Source of the DNA: Luscinia megarhynchos
Taxonomy: Eukaryota; Chordata; Aves; Passeriformes; Turdidae
Reading direction: 5' to 3'
NCBI GenBank assembly: GCA_034336665.1
Contig: CM067569.1
Location: 23,285,320-23,349,319 of the forward strand
DNA: 64,000 bases
The stretch's first letter is position 1. Each line of letters begins with the position of its first letter. Position numbers and translations under genes: made by a program. A model generated the notes under the pieces. The model was given only the letters and a program-made list of their open reading frames with translations, did not search any database and was not told where the DNA came from. Shown in pieces: positions 31,640 to 46,600 of the stretch.

Positions 31640-34600
31640 TGTATTTGCACTTAGGCCTTTAAAACAGTGAGATTCTTAAATAAATCCTCTTTATTCTTCC
31701 GTGCTTTGTGTGTGAAGTGGGAGCACTGGAACATTCCAGATTTACTGTGTGGGGAAATTAACTTTTGTCAGTGATGATAGATAAATGTAATTTTGCACCG
31801 TTTTAGTCTCACAACTCAGCTGTTCCCATATCTGGCTGCCTAACTAGAGGCATTTTTCTCTGAGGTTTCTAACTTGTATCCCGTGTTCATTAGCCAAGTT
31901 CATTGGCCCATAGCATAAACACCGTGTCCTTTAAACACTGTGTGATTACTGCTGGTTTGAATGTTTTAGAAGTGGCAGAAGCTAGTTAGTTCTTCAGTCT
32001 TTGATCTTTTGCTGTCCCCTTAAAGACTCCTGAGGTTTCTTTAACCCAAAAGCCTGCTTAGCCAAGAGAATATCTTGTCTTTGTTCAAGCTGCCTGTTGC
32101 ATATGGACCCCGTGGCTTTTTGTTTCTTTTATTTGTACTGCTTGCAGGTGCTTTTTCTATCTTTACATTCCCACAGACTGTGTCAGAATGATAATAATCA
32201 CAAAGCTCATATAAAACAATTTATTAGTATCTTTCCTAGTAGTTCATCAGTGCTCCACTGGGACCTCTGTGGATATAAGTGCCAAGAAACCCAGTGGAAA
32301 TCTGAATTGCTGTCTGCAGGGTCGAGGGAAGTTTGTAAAGCATTTTGCATTGCTGTTGTGTGGATGAAAGGAGATAGACTTGCCAGGTACATCAAGATAC
32401 TACGCTTCAGTCCTACATTAACTGTATTATTTAGCAAAGATAACAAAATAATTTCTATGTAGTGAAGCTTCTCTTACTTACCTGATCTTAGTTCTCCCAG
32501 CCTTTCTTCCTTTGCCTTTTTTTCAATTGTTTTACCACCTAAATAACTATCTTAGGATATGACGTGCAGGAGCACGTGCAAATTTTTTTTAATGGGGCTT
32601 GCTGGGTAATCAAAATGTTTTTTGTCTAGCCATTTTTAATCTACAAACTTCAAGAGCAAATACCTTGCTTTTCAATGAAGACACTTACAAGGAAAACATC
32701 CTAGATTTTGAAAGAGGTTGTGCAAAGTCATCCTTTAGCCAGCAGGGGACTGTAGAACCACATATCACACAGTTATGCAAAAATGTTCTGTCACAAAGGG
32801 TAGGGGAAAAACCCATGTACCAAACTATGTAGTCGAGATAGTCTCTTAAATGTGGTAAAATACTGAAAAGGGAGGGCTCTTTTCATTGTTTCTTTCTCAT
32901 TAAGGAGTTTAATTTGCCTCAGGTTCCCCTTGTCGATGAAAATCTATGGGAATTTTGTTTACATTTTGAAGCACATTGCCAAGAACAGTACTTCATATGG
33001 TAAATATACTGAACCTTTTGGGGGAATGACAACACTGCAGAGATGGTGGCGCATTCCCTAAAGGAAAACATACTTCATTTGTAATGAACATTATGTCTGC
33101 AGAAACTAATGGCACAACCTCCTATTCAGCTTATGTAAAATAAAGCAGGCCCATATGTTGCTGCTTTTAGGGTTTGGGTGTTTAAATTAAATGTTGTTTA
33201 ATGAATATTCAAGTCCATTTGCTCAGAAGTTGTGCACAGCGTAGCATCTTTCTCCTCTGTCTTTGGTCTTACCCAGAGTATTAAACCATTGCAAGAGGGT
33301 ACTAAAGCTGAGGCATCTGTTTCTAACTTGGTGTATAAAACACCAGAGCAGATGAGAGGGTAAAAGAAAGACATACAGTAAGAGGATCATATTATTTTTG
33401 TTTTGTAATTAAGACTGAGAATGGTTTGATACACATGGCACCCTCTAGGAAACGGGAGCATTTGCTGTGCTATGACAGCAGCTGCAGTTTGAGTATGTTA
33501 CATGGCATATTCACTCCACTCCCACTTCCTACAGGAGTTCATTCAACTTCTGTACATGTGAGCAGATGCTTGAGCTGTGCTGGGATGCCTCAGCAAACTG
33601 CTTTCCAGGGACATTGGTGTCTGTGTGGGGCTTTAGGGCTCCAGGTCTAGGGGTGGGCACGTTGATTAGAGGCACTCCATAAAAGCTGGAGTTCCCATAC
33701 TGGCACTGACAAGGTCTCATCTATCCCCTGCTCAAAGTCAAGTAGAAATATTAGTAGTCTGGAAGAATTCCTCTGGAAGCCAGATCTGTCCTTTTGACTG
33801 CCCTGAAATGCATCAGGCATTTATCATCAAAGGTGAGCAGTTACTTTGAGTTAGGGAAGGAACGATGGCTGTAGATGGGTGGTTGAATTCACTGTCATTG
33901 TGCATTTACTTGCTTCTATTTAATTGATTTTTTAATTCATGAAGGCACTCCTGGATATCTTTAAATTAATATCTTTTCAGGAAAATTTCTCAATAAGAAA
34001 ATGTGAAATAGATACTTAAATGTTTTCATGAACTTTATCTCTGAGTCCAGAAATTGACAGCGCTATCCTCTTTTTTTAATGGCATGGAAAAAAAATCTCA
34101 TTAGAAGACAGCTGGAATGTAAACACAAATCACAATAATTGGCTTTTATGTATTTTCATGAGGGTTCTTCAGATGCTTGTTTTTACTGCACAAGTGCAAT
34201 ATTGTAGATATACAGTGAAGTCCTCTTCAGAAAATAATTGATACATGGATAAAATACTTAAAAACATTCCCTAATGCTGTAAATCTAAATGAAGGCTGAG
34301 AGTATTTCATGAGAAAAACAAATACACAACCTCTCAAATTCTTTAAAATTCTGTGATTTGCTATGTCTTCCTCAGCCTAAGGAATTACAAGGTCTCTTCT
34401 GAGCTGGGTTGTTAAGCATTAGTGCAAAAGAAAACAAGAAATTGCCTGTTCAAGGAGGTGTTACCTGAAGATAGTTAACCTGTTCCGGGCTTGTCTGTAC
34501 ACAAAATCTCACCACTTATCTGTCTCTTTTAGAGTATTTGTTGGGGATCTCCAATTAGAAAAAGAAATCTCTACATAGATGAAAAAAAAAATGGAGTTAA

Positions 34601-37460
34601 CAATACCATCACTTATCTGCAATGTGAATTTCTGAGATGAACCATACTTTAATTTCCATTTAATTTCTAATTTCAACAGGAAATTACTCTGTTCTGGCTA
34701 CTGCACAATAAGCAGTGAGACAGTTCTACCTTGAAATACTGATTTTACTTTGCATCTCGATTCTGAGCTCCCTAAGCTTGAAGAACATAGAAAGATACCT
34801 TTTTCTTTTAAAAACTTGATATGGTAGGGAGAGCCTTAGTAGGATAAGTACTTATTTTTAAAATGTATCTATAAGTTAAATATTTTTCTAATACAGTATT
34901 TCTATGTATATTCACTAGTGGAAGAGTTCTTTTGGATTTTTAGCAGTTGTTATGTCTTTGGAGCCAACCCAGGACCACAAAGGGAAATGAACTGTCCCAG
35001 GTTTGTCATCAGTGGGACTGCTCAGTGGCTGCCATCAGCTACTATCTTCTAAACCCTCTATGTGCAAAGGAGTAATCAAAAAAATCCCCAGAATGCTGGG
35101 ATGTTTTTTGATTCAAGCTGCACTGCAGCTGAGTGTATGTGTGCATGCTGTAATTTCAGGTAATCTGCTCCTTTTAGCTGTAAGATAAATACAGTCTGAG
35201 CCATTATATTGATAGGATCATGAAGTACACATGGCCTGAAATCACTAGCAAACAGCTTTCCAAGTTGCCAGTGTCTGTTTGACTTCAAGTTTCTAGACCC
35301 CTCTACCCTACACCATCCTGGTGAATTCAGAATTTAACTGACAATTCCCATTTTGTTTTCCTATGTTCCTTCTCTTGAATGACTCCCACACTTCACCAGT
35401 TGCAAGCTGTTTAAATTGCAGAGCAAAATATTCTCCAAACACCAGAAAAATATGAAAGGCTTGTTTTTGTTTTTTTTTTTTCCTTCCCTTCTCCTATCAT
35501 GCTTTGAAACAGACTAGCTCTTTCTTCCTCACCTTTCTTCTTGTCAGCTCTAGCAAACACAAACTGTCCCTAAGGAGAAAACAAACACTTGCTGTGGTAT
35601 GCAAACACTCCATGACTTCATGACATCAGTGCTAACATGGCTTGTTTCAGCACCAATCTAAAACTCATTCTCCTGCACCTTATGCCATCTCTTCCTGGCT
35701 ATCTATCCTAAGTTTCTTTCAGGTTTGTCATATTAATCTGGCACCCACCCCTTTGAATGCTGAAATGCATTATCCCCCCTTTCTACAGTAGTCTGCGTGT
35801 TAAAACATTGAAATATTTCTGCATCCTCCTTTGCACTCAACAGGAAAGATGAAAGAGGCCGTGGAGAACAATTGTACATCATGGATCTAGCCCTCAGGAT
35901 AGGAATGGTACTGATGACAACCTGTCAAAATGCTGAACTTGTGTTGTTGTTTGGATGAAAGAGAGAATGCAAATGAGGGATAAGGAGAAAATAAAAGCTT
36001 CAGGATAGGCAAGGGGGATTTTCCAGCAACAGAATAGCAAACACTGTCAGAGCACTTGTGATTACAAGTCATATAGCCTTCCACAGTTGGGAGCCAGAAA
36101 TGTCTCCTCCTCATTTACACTTCTTCCCAAAGACTTTGTAATGCCTGAAAGAAAATAAATCTAGACAGATTCCACAAGCTACAGAAGGAAGATTTGCTTT
36201 TAAAAGTCTTAGGACTTGGACCCTGTTGTGTACTACCTGCCAGGAACTCTCTGGTGTAGACTATGAATGTTTATTAATTTCCAAGACATTTTGGGTTTAT
36301 ATGTATGACAAATTCACATTATTAAAAAAATAAATATATTGGTACATAATTGAAAAAAATTAATAAATTGGTAAAGAGATATAACACCTTCATGTTGGTG
36401 CTCTCACTTGCTTTCAGATCAATGTCTAACAAGTTATCTTAGCTAGATTAGATGGTTAAATCAACACTGTTTTCTGTGATAACTGTGACCTTTAGGAGTA
36501 TAACTGACAGTAGTAGCAAGGCTGCAGTTGATTGCTTTGAGAGACTGAAAGATGTAATAATGTCTGAATTTGTTGCATGTGTTTTCATGCCTTTCTGTAG
36601 ACAAGAACAAATATGCTGTAAAACCTATACTGTTTTCTGAAATACTGTCAGTAATTATGCTATGTATGAAGAAACCCATTCCCTCAGATCACATGGGTGT
36701 TTTTAGGGAGGGAAGAATTCTGTTTCTCACCCAGCTTTTAGGCATCACAGAGCATATAGAATCAAAAAATGGTATGCAGCTCTAGGTAGAATCACTACTA
36801 AAAGAAAAGAGGATTCTCTCCAGCCCTATCTTTTTCTGTGTTATTTCTCCCCATTGCCTTGCAGGTAGGACATTAAAAAAAGCTGTATACAAGGAACTGA
36901 GAATAATCAGAGCACAGCAGTCTTTCTTGATTTATTACTTCATTCATTAATCCATATATAAAAAGCAATCTAGGACAAGGTTCAGAAATCCTCACTCCTG
37001 ACAGGTTCTCACATATTTGATAAATGATTTTGCTGTAAGAGACTTGTAGGGCATCTGCAATAAGTTCTGCTGAGATCTATTTCTCAAAACATTTTTACAG
37101 TTTCATATCAAATTAGAAGATATCTCATAAATGGATGATTGAATTTCTATCACTTGGATAAAGGTGGAGGAGTATAAACAGCCAGCACCATAAGAAACCC
37201 TCAGCTTCAGGACAGTCCATTTGAAAATGATCCTTTGAATAGTTTCCTCTTTCCTTTCAGCCCAGAGCAGTTAATTGCCATTGAGAGGTTTGGAGGCATT
37301 GATGTAAACATTGTTTCCTCTAACTGTCCTAAAGGATGAAAACTCTTCAAAAGGAAGAAGCACTGTGAAATATGCATTCCATTTGAGCTATTCCAGGCAC
37401 AACATGGATTCCTAATTTTAATTTGAGAGAGATGAACCAAACTTTTGTGCTAGCCACAGA
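31640..37460. other. Gene-free AT-rich sequence
   Basis: No gene, RNA or assignable repeat seen apart from T-rich runs (for example 35,468-35,482). Reading frames are short. Confidence 0.7.
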
Positions 37461-37461
37461 A

Positions 37462-37637
37462 TCTCACTGAAACAAGTTGCTTAAAGAAGCTGTGGATGCC
37501 CCATCACTGAAAGTGTTCAAGGCCAGGTTGGGTGGGGATTTAAGAACCTGGTCTAATGGAAGGTGTCCCTCCTCATGGCAGGGTTGTTGGGACAAGATGA
37601 TGTTTAAGATTCCTTCCAACCCAGTCTATTCTATGAT
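37462..37637 (+). mobile_element. CR1 LINE 3' end
   Basis: Clear sense CR1 tail: 'acaagttgcttaaagaagc', 'gtggatgccccatcactg', 'gtgttcaaggccaggttgg', 'ctggtctaatggaaggtg', 'catggcagggttgttggg' and 'ccttccaacccagtctatt', ending in 'ctatgatgag' where the 8-bp tail repeats would be. Confidence 0.92.
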
Positions 37638-37639
37638 GA

Positions 37640-40600
37640 GTCTAAAATCTGAACTTTAAAAAGAAGTGTTACATTCATCTTCTAGGTATATAAGACCCAG
37701 AAGCTCAATTTTCTCTCTTTTTTTTTTTTGATTGTTTTGTTGAGGCAGTAACAGTTAAATTAGACAATTCTATTTCTCAAAAAAACCCATTATACAATGT
37801 TTTCCTGAAGATGAGATGTAAATTCAGGGATGTTGGTTTCTAATACAAGCTTCTCTGCAGCATCACTTCTACCTCTGCAGTGAATGTGGTGTGCTGTAGA
37901 TCTCAATCATGTGTTTAAATTCTCTCTGGATATACAGATTATTGCTGCTGTGCAGAGGAAATCTTTTTACTCCCCTTGAGTAATATCCCCCAGCCTTATG
38001 CAGCCAGGCAGTATTTATCAGAAAGTCATTACAGCTGTTTTGTTTGCATACAGCTTTCATTCCTCATATTTTAATGTCTGGACAGTATTAGCTCAATTAG
38101 TCTAATGAACAAGTAGGTCTTCTGATATTTACTATCTAATTAGTTTATTGGCCTAGATTTAACATGCTAGGTCTATCTGTGCAATGTGTCTAGCCAAGTC
38201 TCTTCTGATGAACTTTTCCATTTTGGCTCAGCACTTTTTGCAAAATAATGAATGGGCTACATTCTGCATCTGTTTTCCTAAAGGATGTCAAAGCAATAAA
38301 TTCCCCTAGAAAAGATGATACTCTTACCCTTCTAAACTCCCAACCAGACAACTCTGAATCCTGTTCATGCAGGGCAATCTGCATGTGTTGGATTACACCT
38401 GGGAGACAAACTAAAATAAAGAGCTATCTTTTGATTTCCAGATGATACATAGCATGCTAAAACAGAACTGGAGGACAACACCATTGAATATATAGCAAGG
38501 ATCATAAAATGCTTTACTACATGCTCCTCTTTCTCCTAATGGAATAGAAGAATTAATGCTTAACAGATATTAGTTGTATCTATTTATTATCTACCTGAAA
38601 GTGCTGAGATCTTACCAAGATGCTCATATCAAGACACATGCACTGTGTCATTAGAAAAAGTGTGATATGAAACTAGAGTACCTCATACTGCCTCTTAACA
38701 AGTAGAACGATGAATTCAATCACAGGTTTTTTTTCCCTCCCTATTTGCTCTATGAAAAAAAGAGATAGGTATTTTATCCAAAGCCTCCCCCTCCTCCCAG
38801 CAGGCTGAATAGCCTCACAGGTTGCCAGTATCAGCCCTAAGGAGGAGGGTGGTAACTCCAGCAGGTGCAGGTGCTGGTTCTGTGCCAGGCCCAGCTGATG
38901 CCCATTCCCTGTATCCCAAGTTTAGCAGGGTGGTGATGCAGCACAGCTGCTTTTCACCAGAGCCAGGTGAGGCAGGGAGCTTTTCTTGCTGCCAGCTGGG
39001 GGGCCTGGCTCTCCTACCCCCATGGCTGCTCAGACCCTGTGAGCCCAAAGAAAGGAGGAGTAAAAGTGGGTAGCTGAACATTCACTGGTTCACTTCTCCT
39101 GCATAAGAAGGTGGAAGAGTGACAGCTTAACTAAGATGTTTCTGAATGCTCTGGGGATTAATCACTTATCCTGAAATTCAAGGAGAGCAGCCCTAAGGAG
39201 TCCTGAGCACAGATAAAGGTAGGAAAATTTTGGGATTTCTGTTTAAGACTGTAGGAGCTTTACTGCTTTTATTCAGGAGTTGGAAATGCTTGAAAGAAGG
39301 AGCAAAAAATTAAAGGTGTGAGTGCAATAGTGTCTCCCTTTTTAAGTTAAAAGGGAAAGTTTGCTTTGCCTCTAAACTTGAAGTTCTCCTTTGCAATGTC
39401 AAAAGTGAATAAATAGCATGTAGTAAAGTAAAAAGGACATGATGTTAAATGGGTGAAGTAAATATATTAGGAAAAAATATTTCTAAGTAAGGCTGCTTTT
39501 TGTCGTTATTTCTAGTTATTCACCCCTTAATTTTTAACCCAAATGGTGGCTTTATAAAAAAGACTTCTTTGGTTCAATCAGTATTGAAACTATAATTTGA
39601 GCTGGTGAAATATCTTTAGTAAGTTGTTATTTACTCAGTTTAGCGTATCTCACAATTTGGAGTTTGTGTAGCTTTGCTTCTTTTAAGTTGCTTTATGTCG
39701 TGATGCCCTGCACAGCTTTAGGGTGAGAACTGAAGGCATGTATTAATGGTTTCTTCCTTTTTTTTTTTTTCCTTCTCTTTTTTTTCTTGTTGTTCCCCCT
39801 CAGTGTTATAAGGAGTGTTGTGAATTCCAGGGAACTCTCAGAGTTTGCTAAATGATATCAGTGCATATGGTTTAAGGAGTTTACCTTGAAGAAAACTTCT
39901 GTTGCCTTCTGATCCCCGTTTACTCAAACAATGAAAGATAACCAAGGCTTCTGAAGATAGACATTGGATATTTTTGTTGGTGAGATATTGTGGTTACAGG
40001 GGCTAAATTTATGGTTAGGCCCTGTAATAAGTACAAGAATCTGTTCACAGAGCTTCCAAGTGTAGTCTGAGAGGTGCTCTGAGTAAGGGATGCAGGGCCT
40101 GTTTTCTTACTGAAATTGGTGCTGGAGCAATTCGGTGACCCACCCATAAGAGGAAATGGGCATAATGGGCTGTTTTAGCCTTGGGGCTTTTTTCTGCTCT
40201 ACAGCAGCATCACTGCTAATGATGCTGAATGAGCCATCCCAAATAACTAGCTACTGGAAGCTAAAGCAATTTGTGAAGCTTCTCAGAAATGCTTGTGGAA
40301 ACCTTGGGTAGATGTGCAAATAGATATAAGGAAAAAAGCAGCCTCTTATTATTTCATACATTATTTACATTCATAGTATATGAAACTGATTAGTGTGGTG
40401 TCATAGTTGCTTGTTTGTGCCACATTCATGAAATGAAAAAATGCATGACTGAAATGCAAAGATGGGTGATAGTCCTTGGTAACTGTTCCTGGCTTTTGGG
40501 AAGCTATTTATATTTGGACAGGAGACCAGAAAGACAACTGGCCTTTCATATTACCAAGTTTAAGAAGTCCTAACACATAATTATAAGTCAGGTCTGTGAT

Positions 40601-43240
40601 TCACTAAATTGCTAACTGCTGTTTTATTTCACAGACATGGATAATATGTACTGAACACCTCTGCTGTTAGGGGTGGGCATATTATCATATGCTAAGGGTG
40701 TTCAAATAATCATTGTTGTGTTTCAGGGTTAACATATTATAATAAGTTGTTAGAAAAACAACAAAGCAATGTTGAAACTTCTATTGTTGTATTTCAGGGA
40801 ACTAATTCTATCATGGTAACAGTTGAATACCAAGTTCAACCAGTGAACTGAACCTTTGTAAATGGATAGATAGGAGGGAAAGTTTTATCCTGATGATAAA
40901 ATTTTGTGAAGCTGTATGGTGTCCTAAAGAGGACAGTCTGTGTTGTTAGGCACTTCTGATGTACTTGAAAATCTGGTGCTGTGTTTCATTCTTGTAAAAG
41001 TATTCCTTTTTATGGTGTGCCAGCATGTCAGTGTGTTGGAAAGTTGTTCTGACTGCTGCACTTGTAGTATTGACTGACTGGGATCAATAATGGTACAATC
41101 AAATATAGTACAGCACTGCTTACCCTTCAGCTTTGCTCTGGCTTTGGCAAAATGGGATCATTTCCCTTTCTGAAATTTTCACTTTCAGAGCCTTTCATTC
41201 TCAGCTATGTCTGCCTCTGCTTTCCTCCTGGAGGTCTATATCAGCCATGATGGTATACCCCTAAACCAAGTCTGAATCCTGCTTTGTAAACATTCATAGA
41301 TGTTTATAAATTTGCCCCAACATTTCCTGTTGTCTCCCTGTGTTAATAGAGTAATTTCTGATTCCTTCTACTTCATCACTATACGCTCACATAAATTCAT
41401 GTGGCAGTTTAGAACCAATTAAAATTTATAAGCCACAAATAGTGAGTGAAATTCTGAGGATTAATTTACTCAGTGAAGTATTAATCTGTGTAATGTAGTA
41501 GGTTATCCTTCAGTAAACCTGGCTATATGGAGATAGGGAGATAGATTTCCTTGCATGTTTTACTGTAAATGCAGTAATTGGTCCCACTGGGCTGTTGAGC
41601 CTGAATGGTTACAGCCAGCAGTACCACTGCAGCCTTGGTATCAACTCCAGGAACAAGAACCAAGTTGTGTTTATCTAGCAGCATCTATCTTGCTTTTTCA
41701 TTTCTTGCTCAGACTTGGAGATCAGGAAAGGAAAAAAAATAGTTAAAATTGAAAACAAATGAAATCTTTGATGTGAATATCAGGAAGTACAGCCTATTAT
41801 CTTTACCTGCCCAAATCTCTGCTTTGAAAGAAGCAATGGAGAAGGGATTGGAAAAGGGCAGCAGTGATCAAAAATTGCATAATACATTTGGCAGAAGCAA
41901 GTTCCTCCATAAGGCTTGTGAGTCAGGATCCTTTTACACTTAGAAAACCTAATTGATCAAGCCTAGCAAATCTGACTTTAGTTAATGGGTTTTTAACTAT
42001 CATTTATTCAGCTAATGATCTTGCTGATAGGGAGCAGGGACAGAAAGAGATTGTAGCTTATGAAGGCTCACAGGAAAAGCTAGTGTCTGATCCAATGGTT
42101 TAATTTAGATCCTGTCCTTTCTGCTTCAAGATGTGCTTCCTTTCATCAACTTCTGCCTTCTTCATGAGTTATTAACTGTGAGCTTGCAATAGTAAACCCA
42201 CTGGAACTCATGTGTATTTAAAAAAAGCACAAGCTAGGAAAAAAATGTGACAAGGGAGTCTGGAAAGATAATTTTATTTTTTCTTCTGGAAAGACCCAGT
42301 CAGGGAAAGCAAATGACTAAATAAATACACTGTAGGAACTTGTATTTTGGGATCTCTGAGGTTCCAGGATTGAGTTGCAGTAAAAGTTCCCATCATAAAA
42401 GAGGAGAAGCCTGGTGTTCAGCCCTGTCTCCAATGCTGTTTCTGGCTGTGGTTTGGAAAGCCAGCATCCCTGTTGTCACACTTCATGGGTGGGTTTACCT
42501 GTCATATTCCCTCTGACAGGGATGATGCTGAAAGAGCAAAATCTGCTGAATTGCCTTTATCTGGGTGACATGTGAATTATCCCTGTCCAATCCCATAGCT
42601 CTAATTCTGGTGTCTGTCAGTTCATGTGGAGCAGAAATACAGGTGTAAAAAAAAGAAAATGACTTTCTGCAGGTAACTCCATGTCAGCTGGGAACAGATC
42701 ACAAGTTCTTGGTGAGCCCTGCCCTGTGTCCTAAGCTGTGCCTCCTTCCAAACCCTCCTTCCCAGGCCCCAAATGTCAGGCTTTTGGGGAACCCTGTCCC
42801 TTCAGCAACTTAAATCTCAAGACAAAAATCACAGTCTGGGTGCTGGGCTTACCAGTGCCTCACTGTCAGAGGAAAAAGCCTTGTTAATCAAGGAAGTGGG
42901 GGAGAACTTTTTGGTTTGACACCTTTTCAGGACCCACACTGGAACAGAGCCTAGAATAAAGGTGCAGGATTTAAAGGGCTTTCTTTAACTGAAAATCATG
43001 ACACTGCACACTCACTGGAAGACCCCTGATGGGAAGACCCAACTCTAATAAGTTTTAAGAATTATGAAATTAGGGTCATATATAACAGAGGTGTTTTTGG
43101 GGAAAAAACCCAGCAGCTTGAAAAGGTGTACCACAGAATCTGCTGTTAGGAATGGAAATTACCTATTAGGTTTCACATATATATGGTAGAATTGGTAACT
43201 TCTGTGCTAATCAGATTCTGGTTTTTAACAATGCTTTGTT
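37640..43240. other. Gene-free AT-rich sequence
   Basis: No gene or RNA recognised. There is a pyrimidine-rich low-complexity stretch at about 39,757-39,800. A short direct repeat, 'attgttgtgtttcaggg' at 40,712 and a one-base variant at 40,783, lies 71 bp apart. The stretch 37,960-38,170 has several TAATTAG-type sites and might be regulatory. Confidence 0.65.
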
Positions 43241-43245
43241 TTGTA

Positions 43246-43690
43246 CTGTGGTGGGTTGACCCTGGCTGAATGCCAAGTGCTCTCCAAAGCTGCTCTCTCC
43301 CCTGCTCTGCTGGACAGGAGAGAAAATATAACAAAAGTTCATGGGTTGAGAGAATCACTCACTGATTACTGTCATGGAGAAAACAGACTAGGGTTATGAG
43401 AAAATACAACCTAAATATTCAAATGCATTCCCTCACCTGTGCCATCTTCCTGGGCCCAGCATCACTACTGATTTTCTCTGCCTCTAAAATGGATTGGTTT
43501 TCTCAGGTACTCTCACTCCTCTTTTCAGCTGCCGTGCCCATTTCCCCTCTCCTTTCCCCATTTTTGGAAATGCTAACTCAGGTGCTGTCTTGGAGCTGCC
43601 TGGCTCTGTCACACATGGGAAGCTTCTCACAGAAGCCACCTCTGTAGTCCCTGTGTGACCAAAGCCTTGCCACACAAACACAGTATTGTG
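43246..43690. mobile_element. Avian endogenous retrovirus LTR-derived fragment
   Basis: 'gtgggttgaccctggctg', 'ctggacaggagagaaaat', 'ttcatgggttgagagaat', 'cactgattactgtcatgg' and 'aaaacagactagggttatg' follow the order of a common avian ERV LTR family. The right end has 'aaagccttgccacacaaac', also seen in that family. It is diverged and internally deleted; no coding frame is kept. The exact family name and orientation need a repeat library. Confidence 0.75.
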
Positions 43691-46600
43691 GTACATTTTC
43701 AAATAATTTAGGGGAGAAAGAGACCTTGTTTCATACCATGCTATTTCCAAATTGTTAATTGTATTTTTCTCCCACCTTCTCTGTTTCCAGTCACTGATGC
43801 TTGCAAATATTGTATATTTGTGAGCACTGCTTTCTAATTATCTGCTATGAGGTATTACTATTGTATTCCTACAGAGAATAATAGGAGTTGGTAGATATTG
43901 ATAAAATGCATTTTAAAACTCTCTAATGAATGTGTGACTGTGGAGAGAGCAGTGCATTTCTTTTTGTTTTAGCTTTTTAGATGTCTACCTCCATTCAGAT
44001 ACTGGCATTCAGGAGGAGGGGATTTGATTAGTACAGTTCTGTTCCATGCATTACTTTCATGGGAGAGAGTCTGGAAAGAATTGTCTTCTCCAAAGGCCCC
44101 CATCATAAACACTAATGTTTGTTCTCACAGTTCCTGGTAATTTCTTTGTAATTGTTGTTGGTTTTCTTTTTTTTGTTACTCAAATTAAGTCACTTACATA
44201 GAATTTTATATTGAGTATCAAAAAAGGATCCTCACTTGCTGGAAATAAAAGTGGAAGGAAATTGCAAGTATGCAAAAGCAATTGTAAATTCTGTGGAGTT
44301 AATTTACTCCTGCAATTATTTACTACAGTCACTTTGCGTTTGAATTAATCATACTTTTTTCTTGATAACCTGAACTGCAATATTCTCTTACCAAGAACTT
44401 TCCAAGACTTGTACTATGAAATAACCTATGAAACAAAGATTCTTGCACTTCTAGCATTGAGCCTGAGCGGTTGGTTGGATTCCTCATTGGTGAATAACTA
44501 ACTTCCTCTTTATTTGGTTTAGATTTTCACTCAGATGTCGCAGGGGAAAGGACCATGACTCTGAAAGCCTTGGCTGGCCTTAAAGGTATTTGCTGTGGAT
44601 TAAGATGCAGGATGAGCTGGCTGATATGGCTCTTGGCAAACATTGCTCTAGCTGCCAGGACGGGGAACACATGGAATAATGAGCTTTAATCCTTGTTAAT
44701 AATACAAATGAAAGATGCAGGTCAGCCAGCCTTGCTTGTTAGAAGAGCCTGATTGATCAAGCCTTACCTTTTTGGAAGCAGGTGTTGAAGACTGATTACT
44801 GCTTTTTGTCCACTGATGTTTGACTCCCGTTTATTTTGTCTTGACCTTCCTTCTGGTGAACTTTTGCATGTCAGGCAAGTGGGTTGTCAGGCAGTATTTC
44901 TTCCTTCTTTTCAGCCTGTAACTCCTGTTTGTGCCCCAGCAGCAGGACTGTGTTTAGGTTTGTGCAAGGAGGCGTTTGTTGCAGGTGCTGGTCTGTGTGT
45001 CCCTGTGCTGGGGAGTTGGCACAACTGTGCCCACAGTGTGACCCACGTGCTCTTCACACCTGGAATTCTCTGGGACAGTGGGGTTTGCCTGTAGCCATGG
45101 GTCAGCGGGAGCTGATAGCCCAGCTTCTTCTACAGCCCTGGCTGGGCTGCAGAGCAGAGGTCCCAACTTGGAAATTCCATATATGCCTTCTCTTTGATCA
45201 GAGATGCTGTAGATTATGTGGGCCCTTCACCTTGCCCCAGGCCCCATCCCAGCTGGCTGGTGCCTCCCAGCTGCAGGCTGGAGTTGAGCACACACCAGTG
45301 CCTGAAGCTGTGGCAGTCAATTATCATCACGATGCTTTTGCTGCTGTGTCCTTTGCTCTCCTGGGATGGAGAAGATGGTGCATTGACCAGCTGTTTGGGG
45401 CTCCTCTGCTGTCCCTTGGCTCTGCCTTGCTCAGCTGCTGCTCTCAGGTTTGCTGTGAGGCGTGAGAGAAACCCCTCACAGCACTGTCAGGCTCTGTGTG
45501 GCTCTGTGCTCCTGCAGTTTGGCTCCTCTGCCATCTGCTCTAGGACACAAATGGAGATCATACAGTACTTTGTACTGTGATAACAAATGTCTCCCAGTAT
45601 TTCACATCTACCAAAGAAACTTAAGTGTGTGCACACGGGAAAATGTATCTTATTGGAGCTTTCCAGGCAGTATCCATATAATTAGCTAAATAAAAATGTC
45701 TTTTCATTTAAAAATCTTTAAATTTTTTATAATATTTTCAAAGTATTCAAGCACAGCGGTCTTCATCTTTTGCAAACGGAGTTGATACAACAATATGCTC
45801 TGGTACCAGACTTGTAGTGAAGGGGAGGGAAGGCCAGCTTTGCTTTTAGCACTTGTTTTTCAAGCTAGAGCTGCTTCCACAGGGTTTAAAAGCAGGCTTA
45901 TTTTACAGGCTGGGTCATGGACTGCTGTGCTAGATAGACTCAGAGCTGCCACTATTGGTGTTATTTTCATGTCCTAATTTCTTGTATCATAGAGATGTAG
46001 CCACCTTTACTAATTGTCTAGGTGACTTCTGGGAGAAAGAAAAACTACCAACAATAAAGAACTCCAAACCAAAACCCCAAAAAAACACCTAATAAAATAA
46101 GCCCCAGCCTAAATCTGCTTTGGGGGAAAAAGAAACAATGAACTCCTAAAGCTTTTGTTCTTGATGAATGACAATTGGATTTCATATTTACTGTGAACAA
46201 ATGACTTGGACTTGCTGCTTTAAGTCTGCATGTAGGGATGAAATGAATATATTGCTCTGGGATTACTTCAAAAGTTTTGCTTGAACAACTTGTATGTACC
46301 AATGAGTGTACTCTAACTTCTACCACAAGGCTCTATATAAGGCTTTCAAAACCACTGTTAGCTTGAGTTAGAGGCTGGCTTTTTAGTTCAGATCCTGTAC
46401 TGCATGTCAAGTACAGATCCAAATATGACTGCTCTAGAATGGTAGGATACTTTGTCTTCTGTAAAGACTTGTGTATTTAGCCACTGTCAGCTCATATCAC
46501 TCTTATCAGAAAGTGGTACAATAAAGGTCTGGCACCTGGGTAAGTGCAGAAGTCCCTACATTTGAGCCTCAGGCTGCTAGTAACCTCAGGCTCTAATGTC

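Noticed and set aside
40712..40799. Short direct repeat 'attgttgtgtttcaggg' spaced 71 bp apart
   Set aside because: Two copies with one mismatch in AT-rich sequence. The ends do not enclose a recognisable element, so it is likely a small local duplication or chance.
44884..45465. 193-codon open frame
   Set aside because: No domain, no start context, no splice partner, and overlapping frames on both strands are open as well. The region is simply less AT-rich.
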